A DNA stretch of 64,000 nucleotides, from assembly GCA_900316455.1 (NCBI GenBank), contig ONCX01000019.1, forward strand, positions 1 through 64,000, read 5' to 3'. This stretch comes from an uncultured Eubacteriales bacterium. Its GTDB lineage: Bacteria; Bacillota; Clostridia; Oscillospirales; Acutalibacteraceae. Position numbers and translations under genes: made by a program. Shown one piece after another: positions 28,367-37,675 of this stretch (within the stretch, counting starts at the first letter, position 1; each line of letters opens with the position of its first letter). A model generated the notes under the pieces. That model did not search any database, was not told the DNA's origin, and saw nothing but the letters and a program-made list of their open reading frames with translations.

Positions 28367-28978
28367 ATGTATGAGAACTTGGTTGACTATTTAAAGGGCT
28401 ATATCGAATTTGGATTTTTCTGGTACACTTTAGCTGGACTGCTGCTGTTCTTTTTATACTGCGCTATGAAGAATTATCTTGGTGACAAGCCCAGATGGGC
28501 AATGACGCTTATTCTTTTCGGCGGATATATAGTCACGCTTGGCGGCGTAATGCTCACTCCGTGGAAAGAGTCCGGCGGTCTTATATATCCTACCGAGTGG
28601 TTCAGCATGGAAAGCTGGCGCAGCGGAGCGTTTTTCACCCTTGCGACTTCTGACTGGAGCTTTGAATTGCTGCCGTCGGAGCCGTGGGAAGAAATTTTCA
28701 CAGGCAAGCTTATAAGCGCCCTGCTGTTTGTTCCGTTCGGGTTTATTGTGCCCGCGCTGTGGAAGGACGTAAAGGTTAAGGTGCTTACCATAGGTCTTGT
28801 AGTTATTGTCGCCGTTGAATTTTTGCAGGTGATTGTCAACAGGACATTCGGACTTGCCGATCTTGTGATGGAATTCTTAGGCATAGCCGCCGGTTTTGTA
28901 CTTTTCATGTTCCTTTTCCCGCTGCTGAAGCTTTGGCTCTACGGCGCGAAAAAGGAAGGCGGCAAAAAGAAAAAATAA
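28367..28978 (+). CDS. VanZ-like family membrane protein
   Basis: 203 residues with about five membrane segments. The VanZ features are visible: a pair of membrane segments around FVPFGFIVPALWK, the EFLQVIVNR glutamate-glutamine pair and GLADLVMEFLGIAAGF. VanZ proteins are associated with teicoplanin tolerance in one setting, but most genomic copies have no known role. It lies in the ftsY-rdgB-yhbY run, with GGGAGG upstream. Confidence 0.85.
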   Translation: MYENLVDYLKGYIEFGFFWYTLAGLLLFFLYCAMKNYLGDKPRWAMTLILFGGYIVTLGGVMLTPWKESGGLIYPTEWFSMESWRSGAFFTLATSDWSFELLPSEPWEEIFTGKLISALLFVPFGFIVPALWKDVKVKVLTIGLVVIVAVEFLQVIVNRTFGLADLVMEFLGIAAGFVLFMFLFPLLKLWLYGAKKEGGKKKK

Positions 28979-29007
28979 TTCAAATATACGGAGGAAGAGC
29001 TTAGATT

Positions 29008-29313
29008 ATGTTAAACAGCAAGCAGAGGGCTTTTTTGCGTTCGCTTGCCGCAGATGCCGACACAATAGTGATGGTCGGCAAGGGCGGTCTGGCGGACAAT
29101 ATAGTGAAGCAGACAGAGGACGCGCTCACTGCGCGGGAGCTTGTCAAGGGCAAGGTGCTTGAGACGGCGCCGCTTGACGCGAGGGAATGCGCCGAACGCC
29201 TTGCAGCGGAAACGGATTCCGACGTGGTGCAGGTGATAGGGCGCAAATTCGTGCTTTTCCGCAGGAATAAGGAGAATCCCGTGATTGAGCTGCCAAAAGC
29301 GGGACGTAAATAA
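29008..29313 (+). CDS. yhbY: YhbY family RNA-binding protein (CRS1/YhbY domain)
   Basis: Small ribosome-assembly factor with one CRM domain (101 residues). LNSKQRAFLRSLAADAD at the start, VGKGGLADNIVKQ in the middle and VQVIGRKFVLFRRN at the end match the family. Start of the yhbY-nadD-yqeK-LCP-rsfS cluster. The stop shares its last base with the nadD start. Confidence 0.95.
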   Translation: MLNSKQRAFLRSLAADADTIVMVGKGGLADNIVKQTEDALTARELVKGKVLETAPLDARECAERLAAETDSDVVQVIGRKFVLFRRNKENPVIELPKAGRK

Positions 29314-29921
29314 TGAGAATCGGTTTTTTAGGCGGCACATTCAATCCTCCCCACAACGGACATCTCAATCTTGCGGCTCAATGGGCGAAGCGTCTGTCGC
29401 TCGACAGATTTTTGCTGACTCCCACAGGTACGCCACCGCACAAGAGGAATTCCGATGTGCCCGGCGGGACGCGTCTGGAAATGTGCCGTATAGCCGCAGC
29501 CGAAACCGGAGGAATGCTTGAGGCATACGATTTCGAGGTGCGCCGAAGTGGACAGAAGAGCTATTCAGTGATAACGCTTTCGGCGCTTCACGAGGAATAC
29601 CCCGACAGCGAGATATACATGGTAATGGGCGCGGATATGTTTGTAACGCTGGAAAGCTGGTACGACTTTGAACGCCTGAAGACGCTTGCCACATTCTGCA
29701 CAATGCCGCGTGACGGAATTACCTTCCGTCAGCTTGAAGCGCACAGACTTCACCTCAGGGAGCTGGGCTGCGCGGGACTTGTCGCCGATCTGCCGGAGAT
29801 GGACATTTCGTCATCTGAGATACGGCGCAGGGTGTGCGTTGGAGAATCCATACACGGGCTTGTTCCCGACGGCGTTGAGGAATATATTTATTCCCGTCGG
29901 CTTTACAGCAAACAGAAATAA
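29313..29921 (+). CDS. nadD: Nicotinate-nucleotide adenylyltransferase NadD
   Basis: Converts nicotinate mononucleotide to deamido-NAD in NAD synthesis. FLGGTFNPPHNGHLNLA carries the GxFxPxHxGH motif, MVMGADMFVTLESWYDFERL is the central NadD block and DISSSEIRRRV is the ISxTxxR-type end. 202 residues, full length. Translationally coupled to yhbY (TAATG). Confidence 0.96.
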   Translation: MRIGFLGGTFNPPHNGHLNLAAQWAKRLSLDRFLLTPTGTPPHKRNSDVPGGTRLEMCRIAAAETGGMLEAYDFEVRRSGQKSYSVITLSALHEEYPDSEIYMVMGADMFVTLESWYDFERLKTLATFCTMPRDGITFRQLEAHRLHLRELGCAGLVADLPEMDISSSEIRRRVCVGESIHGLVPDGVEEYIYSRRLYSKQK

Positions 29922-29938
29922 CGAAAGGGCTGATCGCC

Positions 29939-30526
29939 TTGACTGACAAGGAAAGGGAATTTTATACACAGCACATACGGGAACGTCTCAGCGACTACCG
30001 GTTCAGACATTCGGTCAACGTCTCTAAGGAATCGGTTCGTCTCGCGGAAAGGTACGGCGGAGATGTTGAAAAAGCCGAGCTTGCCGGACTTCTTCACGAT
30101 GTGATGAAGGACGCGGGCAAGAAGGAACAGCTTGATATCATCGAAAAATACGGCGTTAAGCTGAATGAGGTTGAACAGCAGGCGCCAAAGCTCTGGCACG
30201 CCATAGCGGGCGCGGTTTATGTCAAGAAGGTACTAAGGATAAGGGATAAGGATATTGTAAACGCGGTGCGCTATCACACCACGGCGAGGGCGGGAATGAC
30301 GCTTCTCGAAAAAATAGTATTTATAGCCGATTACACGTCGGAGGATCGTGATTACAAGGGCGTTGAGAAGATGCGGAAGGCGTCCAACGTCAGCCTTGAA
30401 TACGCGATGGAGGAAGCCCTTGCTTTTGACATAGAGGAGCGTGCGGATGAACATACCGCCATTCACCCCGATACGTTTGAAGCATACAATGAAATTATGC
30501 TCGGCAGGAATGAAAAAAAGAAATAA
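29939..30526 (+). CDS. yqeK: YqeK-like HD-domain hydrolase
   Basis: HD-superfamily metal hydrolase, in this family a symmetrical diadenosine tetraphosphatase. RFRHSVNVSKESVRLAERYGG, ELAGLLHDVMKD (the HD pair), WHAIAGAVY and AVRYHTTARAGMTLLEKIV supply the metal and phosphate ligands. 195 residues from a TTG start at 29939, with GAAAGGG upstream. Lies between nadD and the LCP gene, the usual order in Firmicutes. Confidence 0.93.
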   Translation: MTDKEREFYTQHIRERLSDYRFRHSVNVSKESVRLAERYGGDVEKAELAGLLHDVMKDAGKKEQLDIIEKYGVKLNEVEQQAPKLWHAIAGAVYVKKVLRIRDKDIVNAVRYHTTARAGMTLLEKIVFIADYTSEDRDYKGVEKMRKASNVSLEYAMEEALAFDIEERADEHTAIHPDTFEAYNEIMLGRNEKKK

Positions 30527-30593
30527 CGAAACAGAATAAAGCTTTAATAATATAATTATCCAAGACACAGCCAAAAGGGAGGTTGTTTGTCCG

Positions 30594-32138
30594 ATGCCTC
30601 GTGATAATGAAGATATTTTTCAGTACGATAATCTGTATGAAGGCATAAAGAGAAGCAACGGAGGTTCTTCCGGAACGGACGGTGAGAGTGCGCCGCTCGG
30701 CTCAGGCAGAAAGAGCGAATTTGCAATAGGCAAAAAAAAATCGCAGAGCGGCTCTTCGCCGCGTGAAATAAAAACCGGTCAAACGAAAAAAACGAATTCA
30801 TCAGGCAAAACCAAAAAAAGCGTTTCGTCTGATTCAATAAAAAAGAAGAAAAGGAAGCCCCATGAGTTACCGTCGGCTCCTGTCCGCAGCAAGACGGCAG
30901 TAAAAAAGACGGGAGCAGTAAAAAAAGCTTCATCGAAGAATGCAGTCATTCCAAAGAAGAAGCCGGTGAAAAGGAAGAAGAGCATTCCAGCCGGAAGAAA
31001 ATCGCCGGGAGAAGAACTGGCTTCATTTGCGTATCTCGGAGCAATGGCAGTCGGCGGCTGTGCAAATATGCTGTTCGGCACACGCCGCAAGAGAATTATC
31101 GCAGCCTCACTTCTGGGAATTGCGTTGATATTCTGCTGCGCTATGGGAATAAGGTCCATATACAAATCGAATACGCTGCTGTCTGACGACGGCAAGGAGC
31201 TTGATGATACGGCGATATACGAGCGCATTATAACGGAAGAGCAGAACAGGGAAAAGGTAACTTATTTCCTGATTGTCGGTGTTGACAAGAGCCAGATGCT
31301 CACGGACTGCATATGGGAAATGTGCTTTGACAACGAGACGCATAAGATGAACGTGCTTCAAATTCCCCGCGACACCTATGTGGGCGAGGACAGCAACGGT
31401 CTCGGCAAAATAAACGGAGTCTATAAAAGTCCGAAAACCGTGAAGTGGTGCGAAAACTGCAATAAAGAAATTTATGATGACGAAATAATCGCGGATAAAC
31501 ACACTGTATGCAACACAAAAATCTCAAGCAGAACTGAAAGCAATATCAACGCACTGATACGTGTTGTCAATTCGCGGCTGAGTCTGCCGGTTGACCACTA
31601 TGTATTGTTTGACTTTGAGGGATTTGAAAAGGTTATCGACGCGTTGGGCGGAATTGATATCCTTTTGGAGGAAGAGATGAAGGTCTATCCGAACAAGAAC
31701 GATTACATAGTTCTTCCCTCCGGACTTAATCATCTTGACGGTGAAACTGCGCTGAAATTCATGCGTAACCGCAAGATATACGCCGACGGCGACTTGGGCA
31801 GGGTCAAGGCGCAGCGCAGGATCATAAAGGCTATGCTCGAAAAGGTAGACGACATGACGTCAGTTGACTTGTTGAAGATTCTCAAGGCGTCTTACGGCAG
31901 CTTCAAAACCGACATGAGCCTTGAGGAAATAAGATCATTCATAGCGCCGGTCAAGAAATGCGGAGTCAACGGTCTTCATATGTTTGAACTGCCTGGAAAC
32001 GATCACTGGGTCAAGGGACATCCGTCGTACTATGTTTGCGACGAACAGCAGACAGCGGAGGTCATAAACGCAAAAATGCTTCCCTACAGCCCGAAAATTA
32101 CAGCATACAATATCAGCTTCCCCGAATTAGGGTACTGA
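30594..32138 (+). CDS. LytR-CpsA-Psr (LCP) family cell-envelope glycopolymer ligase
   Basis: 514 residues. A long, basic K/S-rich cytoplasmic tail (about 1-150) precedes one membrane segment near 172-192 and an extracytoplasmic LCP domain. NVLQIPRDTYVG, KINGVYKSPK, VDHYVLFDFEGFEKVIDALGG and LKFMRNRKIYADGDLGRVKAQRR are the conserved blocks that bind the lipid pyrophosphate and catalyse transfer to peptidoglycan. Unusual: an insertion near residues 284-310 (VKWCENCNKEIYDDEII, then HTVC) and two more cysteines (TDCIWEMCFD) in the normally cysteine-free N-terminal part. The neighbouring surface-polymer genes suggest it ligates such polymers. Confidence 0.92.
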   Translation: MPRDNEDIFQYDNLYEGIKRSNGGSSGTDGESAPLGSGRKSEFAIGKKKSQSGSSPREIKTGQTKKTNSSGKTKKSVSSDSIKKKKRKPHELPSAPVRSKTAVKKTGAVKKASSKNAVIPKKKPVKRKKSIPAGRKSPGEELASFAYLGAMAVGGCANMLFGTRRKRIIAASLLGIALIFCCAMGIRSIYKSNTLLSDDGKELDDTAIYERIITEEQNREKVTYFLIVGVDKSQMLTDCIWEMCFDNETHKMNVLQIPRDTYVGEDSNGLGKINGVYKSPKTVKWCENCNKEIYDDEIIADKHTVCNTKISSRTESNINALIRVVNSRLSLPVDHYVLFDFEGFEKVIDALGGIDILLEEEMKVYPNKNDYIVLPSGLNHLDGETALKFMRNRKIYADGDLGRVKAQRRIIKAMLEKVDDMTSVDLLKILKASYGSFKTDMSLEEIRSFIAPVKKCGVNGLHMFELPGNDHWVKGHPSYYVCDEQQTAEVINAKMLPYSPKITAYNISFPELGY

Positions 32139-32167
32139 CAACTAAGGATTTACAAGGAGAAATTTCA

Positions 32168-32515
32168 ATGGAATCAAAGGATCTGGCAATAAAGTGCGCC
32201 AAAATACTCAGCGACAAGATAGCGCGGGATCTTTCCGTGATATATGTCCGTGAGATAACATCGCTTGCCGACTATTTTGTTATAGCGACAGGAACCAGCT
32301 CCACCCATGTCAAGGCGCTTGCCGACGAGGTGGAATTCATACTCAAGCAGGAGGAAATTGTTCCCGATCACATCGAGGGACACGGCACGAATTCGTGGAT
32401 AGTGATGGACTACGGCAGCGTCGTCGTGCATGTGTTCAGCGAAGAAGCGAGAGACTTCTACGATCTGGAAAGACTGTGGCAGGACGGCGAAAAGTTAGAG
32501 CTTGATTTTGACTGA
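32168..32515 (+). CDS. rsfS: Ribosomal silencing factor RsfS
   Basis: Binds L14 and blocks subunit joining during starvation. The 115-residue frame from the ATG at 32168 (AAGGAG upstream) has the family core: DLSVIYVREITSLADYFVIA, SSTHVKALADEVE, EGHGTNSWIVMDYGSVVVHV and FYDLERLW. A longer frame from 32036 overlaps the LCP gene and is rejected. Last gene of the yhbY cluster. Confidence 0.96.
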   Translation: MESKDLAIKCAKILSDKIARDLSVIYVREITSLADYFVIATGTSSTHVKALADEVEFILKQEEIVPDHIEGHGTNSWIVMDYGSVVVHVFSEEARDFYDLERLWQDGEKLELDFD

Positions 32516-32607
32516 GCCGTTTTATAATAATTTATGATGATTTCATTTGCCGAAAGAAAAAAATGGGTAAAATGAATAAAAAAATGACCCGAAAAAAGCA
32601 AACATTC

Positions 32608-32636
32608 TTGACATAGCCAAGCCATTGTGGTACAAT
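32608..32636 (+). promoter_or_regulatory. Promoter of the Na/Pi symporter gene
   Basis: TTGACA (32608-32613), 17-base spacer, TACAAT (32631-32636), about 42 bases before the start codon. Confidence 0.8.
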
Positions 32637-32678
32637 AAAACAAACAAAATACAAGTAATCCGATGAGAGTGTGACAAG

Positions 32679-34490
32679 ATGAATATTTCAAATCTATTTT
32701 CTCTTCTTTGCGGAATGGCGCTTTTTTTGTTCGGCATGTCGCTCATGGGCGACGGATTAAAACGAACGGCGGGCGGCAAATTTGAGCTGCTCCTTGCCAA
32801 GCTGACAGATACCCCGTTCAAGGGACTTCTGCTGGGAACCGGCGTTACGTCTATCATTCAGTCGTCGTCGGCGACCTCGGTAATGGCTGTAGGCTTTGTA
32901 AACTCCGGTATGATGAAATTCCGCAGGGCTATTCCGATAGTTCTGGGTGCTATTCTCGGTACGAGTATCACCGGCTGGGTGATATGTCTTTCCGAGATTG
33001 GCGGGGGCGACGGGTGGATATCGCTTTTTTCCACTGCCACGCTTACCGGCATAATTGCGCTTGTGGGCATTTTCATCAGAATGTTTAAGAAAAAGTACGA
33101 CAATGTGGGCGACATAATGCTTGGTTTTGCCGTGCTTATGGTAGGTATGAGCAATATGAGCGGCGCTGTTGATCCGCTCAAGGAAAGTCCCGCGTTCATA
33201 GATATACTTACCATGTTTTCTGATCCCGTAATAGGCATACTGGTTGGAATAATCTTTACCGCCATTCTTCAGAGCGCTTCAGCATCCGTCGGCATTCTGC
33301 AGGCGCTTACAGTGACGGGCGCGATTGATTTCAATACGGCGCTGCCTATAATACTCGGAATTTCCATAGGCGCTGCGCTGCCTGTGCTGCTTTCGGCAAT
33401 CAGCGCCAACACAAACGGCAGACGCACGGCATGGGTATATCTGATTATTTCAGTTTTAGGCGTTGTCGTGTGTGCGCCGATATTCTATCTGCTTGACGCG
33501 TTCCTGCATTTTTCATTTACAGGCATGACGATGAATACGGTTTCCATCGCGCTTGTGAATACCATATTCAGATTTTTCAATGTGGTTGTGCTGTACCCGT
33601 TTATCGCGCCCATTGACAAGATGACATGCACGATGATAAAGGACAAGCCGGATACGAGCGACGAAAGTCAGGAAATGGAGCCTATAGCGCTTGACGAGCG
33701 TTTCCTGCCATATCCTGCGCTGGCAATATCGCAGTCTCAGAAGGCAGTCTATGACATGGCGCTTGTAGCCCAGAAGAGCATTCACGCCTGCTTTGACCTT
33801 CTGAGAGATTATGACGAGGAAAAATTCCATAAGGTCGAGCGTTACGAGAAGCTTGGCGACCTTTACGAGGACAGCATAGGAACGTATCTCATGAAGCTTT
33901 CAAAGAGTGAGCTTACCAAGGAGCAGAGTTCCAACGTATTCAAATATCTGCACTCTCTTTCATATCTCGAAAGGCTTACCGACCACGCCATGATAATCGC
34001 GTATGTGGCGCAGGAAAAGAGTCAGAACGGCATTGTGTATTCGGAGGACGCGCAGGCGGATCTTGATCTGATGGAAAAAGCCGTGAACGAGATCGTAGGC
34101 ATAACTGTGGACGACTTCATTCACAACCGCTGGCGTACCGACGGCAGGGTTTCGGCGCTTACCATGGTTATACGTTCGATGTGCAGCAAAGCCGAAGTGC
34201 GTCATGTAGAGCGTTTGCAGTCAGGCGTCTGCACTATCAAGCAGGGAACGGAATTCAATGAGCTTCTCACCAATTTTGAAAGAATAGCCGTTCACTGCTC
34301 CAAGGTGATATTTGCCATGATAGAGGCTCACGACGAGAGCTACAGCATTCACGTTGACAATTTAGGCGATGAGCTTAAAGCAAGTCTTACGGACGAGCTT
34401 GTTGAAGAATACCGCCAGAAGTACTCCATTAAAAAGACCGATAAGGCTTCGGCGCCGGAATTGCCCGAAGCGGCAGCAGTGCTTGTCTGA
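32679..34490 (+). CDS. Na/Pi-cotransporter (NptA family) with PhoU-like C-terminus
   Basis: 603 residues. Two inverted Na/Pi-cotransporter repeats carry the paired signatures SIIQSSSATSVMAVGFVN (near residue 52) and TAILQSASASVGILQALTV (near residue 200), within about nine membrane segments. A cytoplasmic PhoU-like helical domain follows from about residue 345. Such fusions are thought to import phosphate or balance it with PhoU-type control. Its own strong promoter and a terminator-like hairpin behind it make it monocistronic. Confidence 0.93.
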   Translation: MNISNLFSLLCGMALFLFGMSLMGDGLKRTAGGKFELLLAKLTDTPFKGLLLGTGVTSIIQSSSATSVMAVGFVNSGMMKFRRAIPIVLGAILGTSITGWVICLSEIGGGDGWISLFSTATLTGIIALVGIFIRMFKKKYDNVGDIMLGFAVLMVGMSNMSGAVDPLKESPAFIDILTMFSDPVIGILVGIIFTAILQSASASVGILQALTVTGAIDFNTALPIILGISIGAALPVLLSAISANTNGRRTAWVYLIISVLGVVVCAPIFYLLDAFLHFSFTGMTMNTVSIALVNTIFRFFNVVVLYPFIAPIDKMTCTMIKDKPDTSDESQEMEPIALDERFLPYPALAISQSQKAVYDMALVAQKSIHACFDLLRDYDEEKFHKVERYEKLGDLYEDSIGTYLMKLSKSELTKEQSSNVFKYLHSLSYLERLTDHAMIIAYVAQEKSQNGIVYSEDAQADLDLMEKAVNEIVGITVDDFIHNRWRTDGRVSALTMVIRSMCSKAEVRHVERLQSGVCTIKQGTEFNELLTNFERIAVHCSKVIFAMIEAHDESYSIHVDNLGDELKASLTDELVEEYRQKYSIKKTDKASAPELPEAAAVLV

Positions 34491-34551
34491 TAATAAATCA
34501 ACAGTTCTGTTACAGATATTCATGTAGCAATAGCATTGATAACGCGACAAA

Positions 34552-34602
34552 ATACTCCCGTTTTATCTTTTATTACCTTAAAGATTAATTCGGGAGTTTA
34601 TG
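34552..34602 (+). terminator. Probable intrinsic terminator
   Basis: ACTCCCG and CGGGAGT arms flank an inner ATCTT/AAAGAT pairing, followed by TTTATGTTTTTTT. It follows the symporter gene. The remaining intergenic 200 bases up to 34811 are AT-rich; a 64-residue frame there looks spurious. Confidence 0.6.
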
Positions 34603-34716
34603 TTTTTTTGTAAGAATATTATAAATTTATTGTGTACAGTTTTTAATAATGAAAAACAGGGTAAAATGTTTATTTGGCAGATTTTTTTATGCAGGGCAAA
34701 TATTATGCTAATTCGG

Positions 34717-34745
34717 TTGCTTTTTTTTCGTTTATTAAGTAAAAT
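34717..34745 (+). promoter_or_regulatory. Candidate promoter of the polysaccharide locus
   Basis: TTGCTT (34717-34722), 17-base spacer, TAAAAT (34740-34745), about 67 bases before the first gene of the locus. The sequence is AT-rich, so the match is weaker evidence than elsewhere. Confidence 0.45.
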
Positions 34746-34811
34746 AATATTAATGACAATGCCGGTTACTTTAAAATCAAGTCAAAGCGGCTGAGACTGA
34801 GAGGAGATAAA

Positions 34812-35666
34812 ATGGTAGAAGGCAAAACGGTAAAGATAATTGTCGCTTCCCATAAGAAGTTCCGCATGCCGGAGGACGAGATGTATGTTCCTCTTCACGT
34901 TGGAGCGGAGGGAAAGACCGCCGAGGACGGAAGTCCTATCGATTTAGGATATGTCAAGGACAATACAGGCGACAATATTTCCGAAAAAAATGCGGGCTAC
35001 TGTGAACTTACGGGTCTGTACTGGGCGTGGAAGAACTTAGACGCGGATTATATCGGTCTTGCGCATTACCGGAGGCATTTCAGCCTTCATAAGACCGACG
35101 ACCCGTTTGACGGTGTGCTGAAATATGACGAATTGCTGCCGATGCTCGGGAGCAAGAGAATTTTTGTGCCCAAAAGAAGAAAATACTATATAGAAACGCT
35201 TTATACCCATTACAAGCACACTCATTATATCAGCCAGCTCGACGAGACACGAAGAATTATTACCGAAAAATACCCTGAATATATTCCCTCATTTGATAAA
35301 GTAGTAAAGCAGACGTGGGGATATATGTTCAATATGATGATAATGGACCGCGAGCTGGTGAATGAATATTGCGCGTGGCTCTTTGACATTCTTTTTGAGC
35401 TGGAGAAGCGCGTGAACGACGGCAGGGTAAAAATGCCGGAGCTTTCGTTCTTCCAGGCGAGATTTTACGGCAGGGTAAGCGAGATAATATTCAACGTCTG
35501 GCTTGACCACTGCTTGTGTACCGGAAAACTCAGTCAGAGCGAGATATTTGAGATTCCATGTCAGTTTATGGAAAAGGAGAACTGGGTTAAAAAGGGCAGC
35601 GGCTTTTTAATGGCGAAATTCTTCGGAAAGAGATACGAGGTTGAAAAAAAGCCGAAGAAACCCTGA
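34812..35666 (+). CDS. DUF4422 domain glycosyltransferase-like protein
   Basis: 284 residues. KIIVASHKKFRMPEDEMYVP at the start, ISEKNAGYCELTGLYWAWKN and YIGLAHYRRHFSL are the hallmark blocks of DUF4422, a GT-A-like family of capsule and exopolysaccharide loci. The segment KRIFVPKRRKYYIETLYTHY and a central tryptophan-rich core are also typical. First gene of the locus; GAGGAG precedes the ATG. Sugar donor unknown. Confidence 0.9.
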   Translation: MVEGKTVKIIVASHKKFRMPEDEMYVPLHVGAEGKTAEDGSPIDLGYVKDNTGDNISEKNAGYCELTGLYWAWKNLDADYIGLAHYRRHFSLHKTDDPFDGVLKYDELLPMLGSKRIFVPKRRKYYIETLYTHYKHTHYISQLDETRRIITEKYPEYIPSFDKVVKQTWGYMFNMMIMDRELVNEYCAWLFDILFELEKRVNDGRVKMPELSFFQARFYGRVSEIIFNVWLDHCLCTGKLSQSEIFEIPCQFMEKENWVKKGSGFLMAKFFGKRYEVEKKPKKP

Positions 35667-35714
35667 GAAAAAATAACGTTTTTTTATAAATTTTTTTATT
35701 TTCGGAGGAAAATT

Positions 35715-36665
35715 ATGGGCTTGCTTCAGTTATTCTCAACAGTCGATCAGTTCAAGCAGCAGCTCAATGTCGATGGAGCCGTCAGGTTGAGCGGCGATAC
35801 CCTGAAAAAATACCAGCGTTGTCTTCTCGGCATAGCGGAGGACATTATTTCCGTTTGCGAGGAGGAGAACGTCACATATCATCTGACCGGCGGCAGCGCA
35901 CTCGGAGCTGTAAGGCATCACGGCTTCATTCCGTGGGACGACGATATGGATATAGATATTCTCGGCAGTGATTTTGACAGATTTGAAAAGGCGTTTCTGG
36001 CGAAATTTTCAGATAAATACTGGTTCCACACCTATAAGAAGAAAAATTACGGAATACTTGTGAACCGTATAAGACTAAAAAACAGCGTTATCCGCACAAG
36101 AGAGGACGCGGAAAATGACGAGTGCGGATTTTATGTGGATATAATCCGCATAGAGAATACCTTTAACAATCCGGTTCTGCGGTTCATGCACGGCATGGAC
36201 TGTATGGGAATGGGTTTTTTGCTGTCATGCAGGAATTATTATCATTACCGGAAAAAGGTGCTCGCGCTGGCGGGAGACAATAAAAAGCTTGCAGCCGTGC
36301 TGAAGACCAAGATATTCATAGGAAGGCTCATCAGCTTTCGTTCGCTCGACAAATGGGCTGCGAAGACGCAGCGCTGCTACAGCAGGTGCAAAAACAACAA
36401 ATCCGTATATGTTTCAGTTCCTGCGGGAAGAAGGCATTATTTCGGAGAGATGTACAAACGCGCCGATTTTGCCGAACCGAGCAAGGTCAGCTTTGAGGGA
36501 CATATGTGGAACGTTCCGCGGGACTATGACGCATATCTCAAAAATATGTACGGGGATTATATGAAGATACCTGAGAACGATCAGAGAGAAGAGCATGTAA
36601 TACTTGAGATAAAATTCCCTGAGGATATGAAAAACGAATCCAACGATAACAGACAGGACGCGTGA
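35715..36665 (+). CDS. LicD family phosphotransferase
   Basis: 316 residues. GGSALGAVRHHGFIPWDDD followed by MDIDILGSDFDRFEKAF is the nucleotidyltransferase-like core of LicD. Members move phosphocholine, phosphoribitol or similar groups from CDP-activated donors onto surface glycans. GGAGG lies before the ATG. With the CDP-glycerol-type transferase two genes later, a phosphoalcohol substituent on the polymer is likely, but which one is unknown. Confidence 0.92.
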   Translation: MGLLQLFSTVDQFKQQLNVDGAVRLSGDTLKKYQRCLLGIAEDIISVCEEENVTYHLTGGSALGAVRHHGFIPWDDDMDIDILGSDFDRFEKAFLAKFSDKYWFHTYKKKNYGILVNRIRLKNSVIRTREDAENDECGFYVDIIRIENTFNNPVLRFMHGMDCMGMGFLLSCRNYYHYRKKVLALAGDNKKLAAVLKTKIFIGRLISFRSLDKWAAKTQRCYSRCKNNKSVYVSVPAGRRHYFGEMYKRADFAEPSKVSFEGHMWNVPRDYDAYLKNMYGDYMKIPENDQREEHVILEIKFPEDMKNESNDNRQDA

Positions 36666-36669
36666 TTTG

Positions 36670-37671
36670 ATGAAGAATATCGCCATATTTGACACCGCGC
36701 TCGGCACAAGCAACGTGGGGGACGAAATAATACTTGACGCGATCAACCGCAATATGAAAGACGTGTTTGACAGTCATTTTTCCCTTCGCCTTGCAACTCA
36801 TGTCAACAACTTCTCCATGAAGCAGATTTTGCACAGGAATTCCAAGATAAGATATTTTCAGAATGCAGACTGGAAATTCATCTGCGGAACCAATCTCATA
36901 GCGCAGACGAGGTTCGGCAAGATCAATTCACAGTGGCAGCTTTATCCGTCGAATCTTTCGATTTACAAAAACTGCGTTCTTGTCGGCGCGGGAACGACGG
37001 AGCAGAGGGAAAGCCTCGACTTTTACGCAAAATATATTTACGGCAGGGTGCTTTCCAAGGAATATGTCCACAGCGTCCGCGACGAGCTGACAAAAAGAAT
37101 AGTCGAATCGCTCGGCTGCAAGGCTGTCAATACGGGCTGTCCGACGCTCTGGGAGCTTACTCCCGAACACTGCGCGGGCATTCCGACTGGCAAGGCAGAC
37201 AATTGTGTAATAAGCGTGAGCGGATACAGGAATCAGAGAGACGAAAAGCGCGATACCGTGATGCTGCGTATAGTAAAGCGCAATTACGGCAAGGTCTGGG
37301 CATGGATACAGACCACTGACGACGAGAAGTATCTCAGCGAGCTTGAAAAAACAATCGGCATGGAGCCTGTGACGCGGATATATTCACTGGGAAAATTCCG
37401 CGAGGTTCTGACGGGAAGCAATGTGGATTACATCGGCACGCGTCTTCACGGAGGGGTATTTGCCCTTCAGAATTACTGCCGGTCAATCGTAATCAGCATA
37501 GACCACAGGGCGGACGGATTCTATGAAACCAACAACCTGCCGATACTGCCCCGCAGGAATGTGGAGGGCGAGCTTGAGGACAGGATAAACAGCACTTTTT
37601 CCACTGATATCAGGATCAATTCCGAAGCTATAGCGGAATTTAAATCGCAGTTTACCGGGAGCGATAATTAA
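36670..37671 (+). CDS. Polysaccharide pyruvyl transferase family protein
   Basis: 333 residues. The start FDTALGTSNVGDEIILDAI (the GxxNxGDE type signature), CVLVGAGTTEQ, RDELTKRIVESLGC and YIGTRLHGGVFALQN are the family blocks (WcaK/CsaB-like). These enzymes use phosphoenolpyruvate to add a ketal pyruvate to sugars. The ATG at 36670 is preferred to the TTG just before it; no strong ribosome site, so coupling to the LicD gene (gap 4 bases) is likely. Confidence 0.92.
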   Translation: MKNIAIFDTALGTSNVGDEIILDAINRNMKDVFDSHFSLRLATHVNNFSMKQILHRNSKIRYFQNADWKFICGTNLIAQTRFGKINSQWQLYPSNLSIYKNCVLVGAGTTEQRESLDFYAKYIYGRVLSKEYVHSVRDELTKRIVESLGCKAVNTGCPTLWELTPEHCAGIPTGKADNCVISVSGYRNQRDEKRDTVMLRIVKRNYGKVWAWIQTTDDEKYLSELEKTIGMEPVTRIYSLGKFREVLTGSNVDYIGTRLHGGVFALQNYCRSIVISIDHRADGFYETNNLPILPRRNVEGELEDRINSTFSTDIRINSEAIAEFKSQFTGSDN

Positions 37672-37675
37672 TACT

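Noticed and set aside
34600..34794. 64-residue frame before the polysaccharide locus
   Set aside because: AT-rich, hydrophobic and lysine-poor, without ribosome site; it overlaps terminator and promoter signals.
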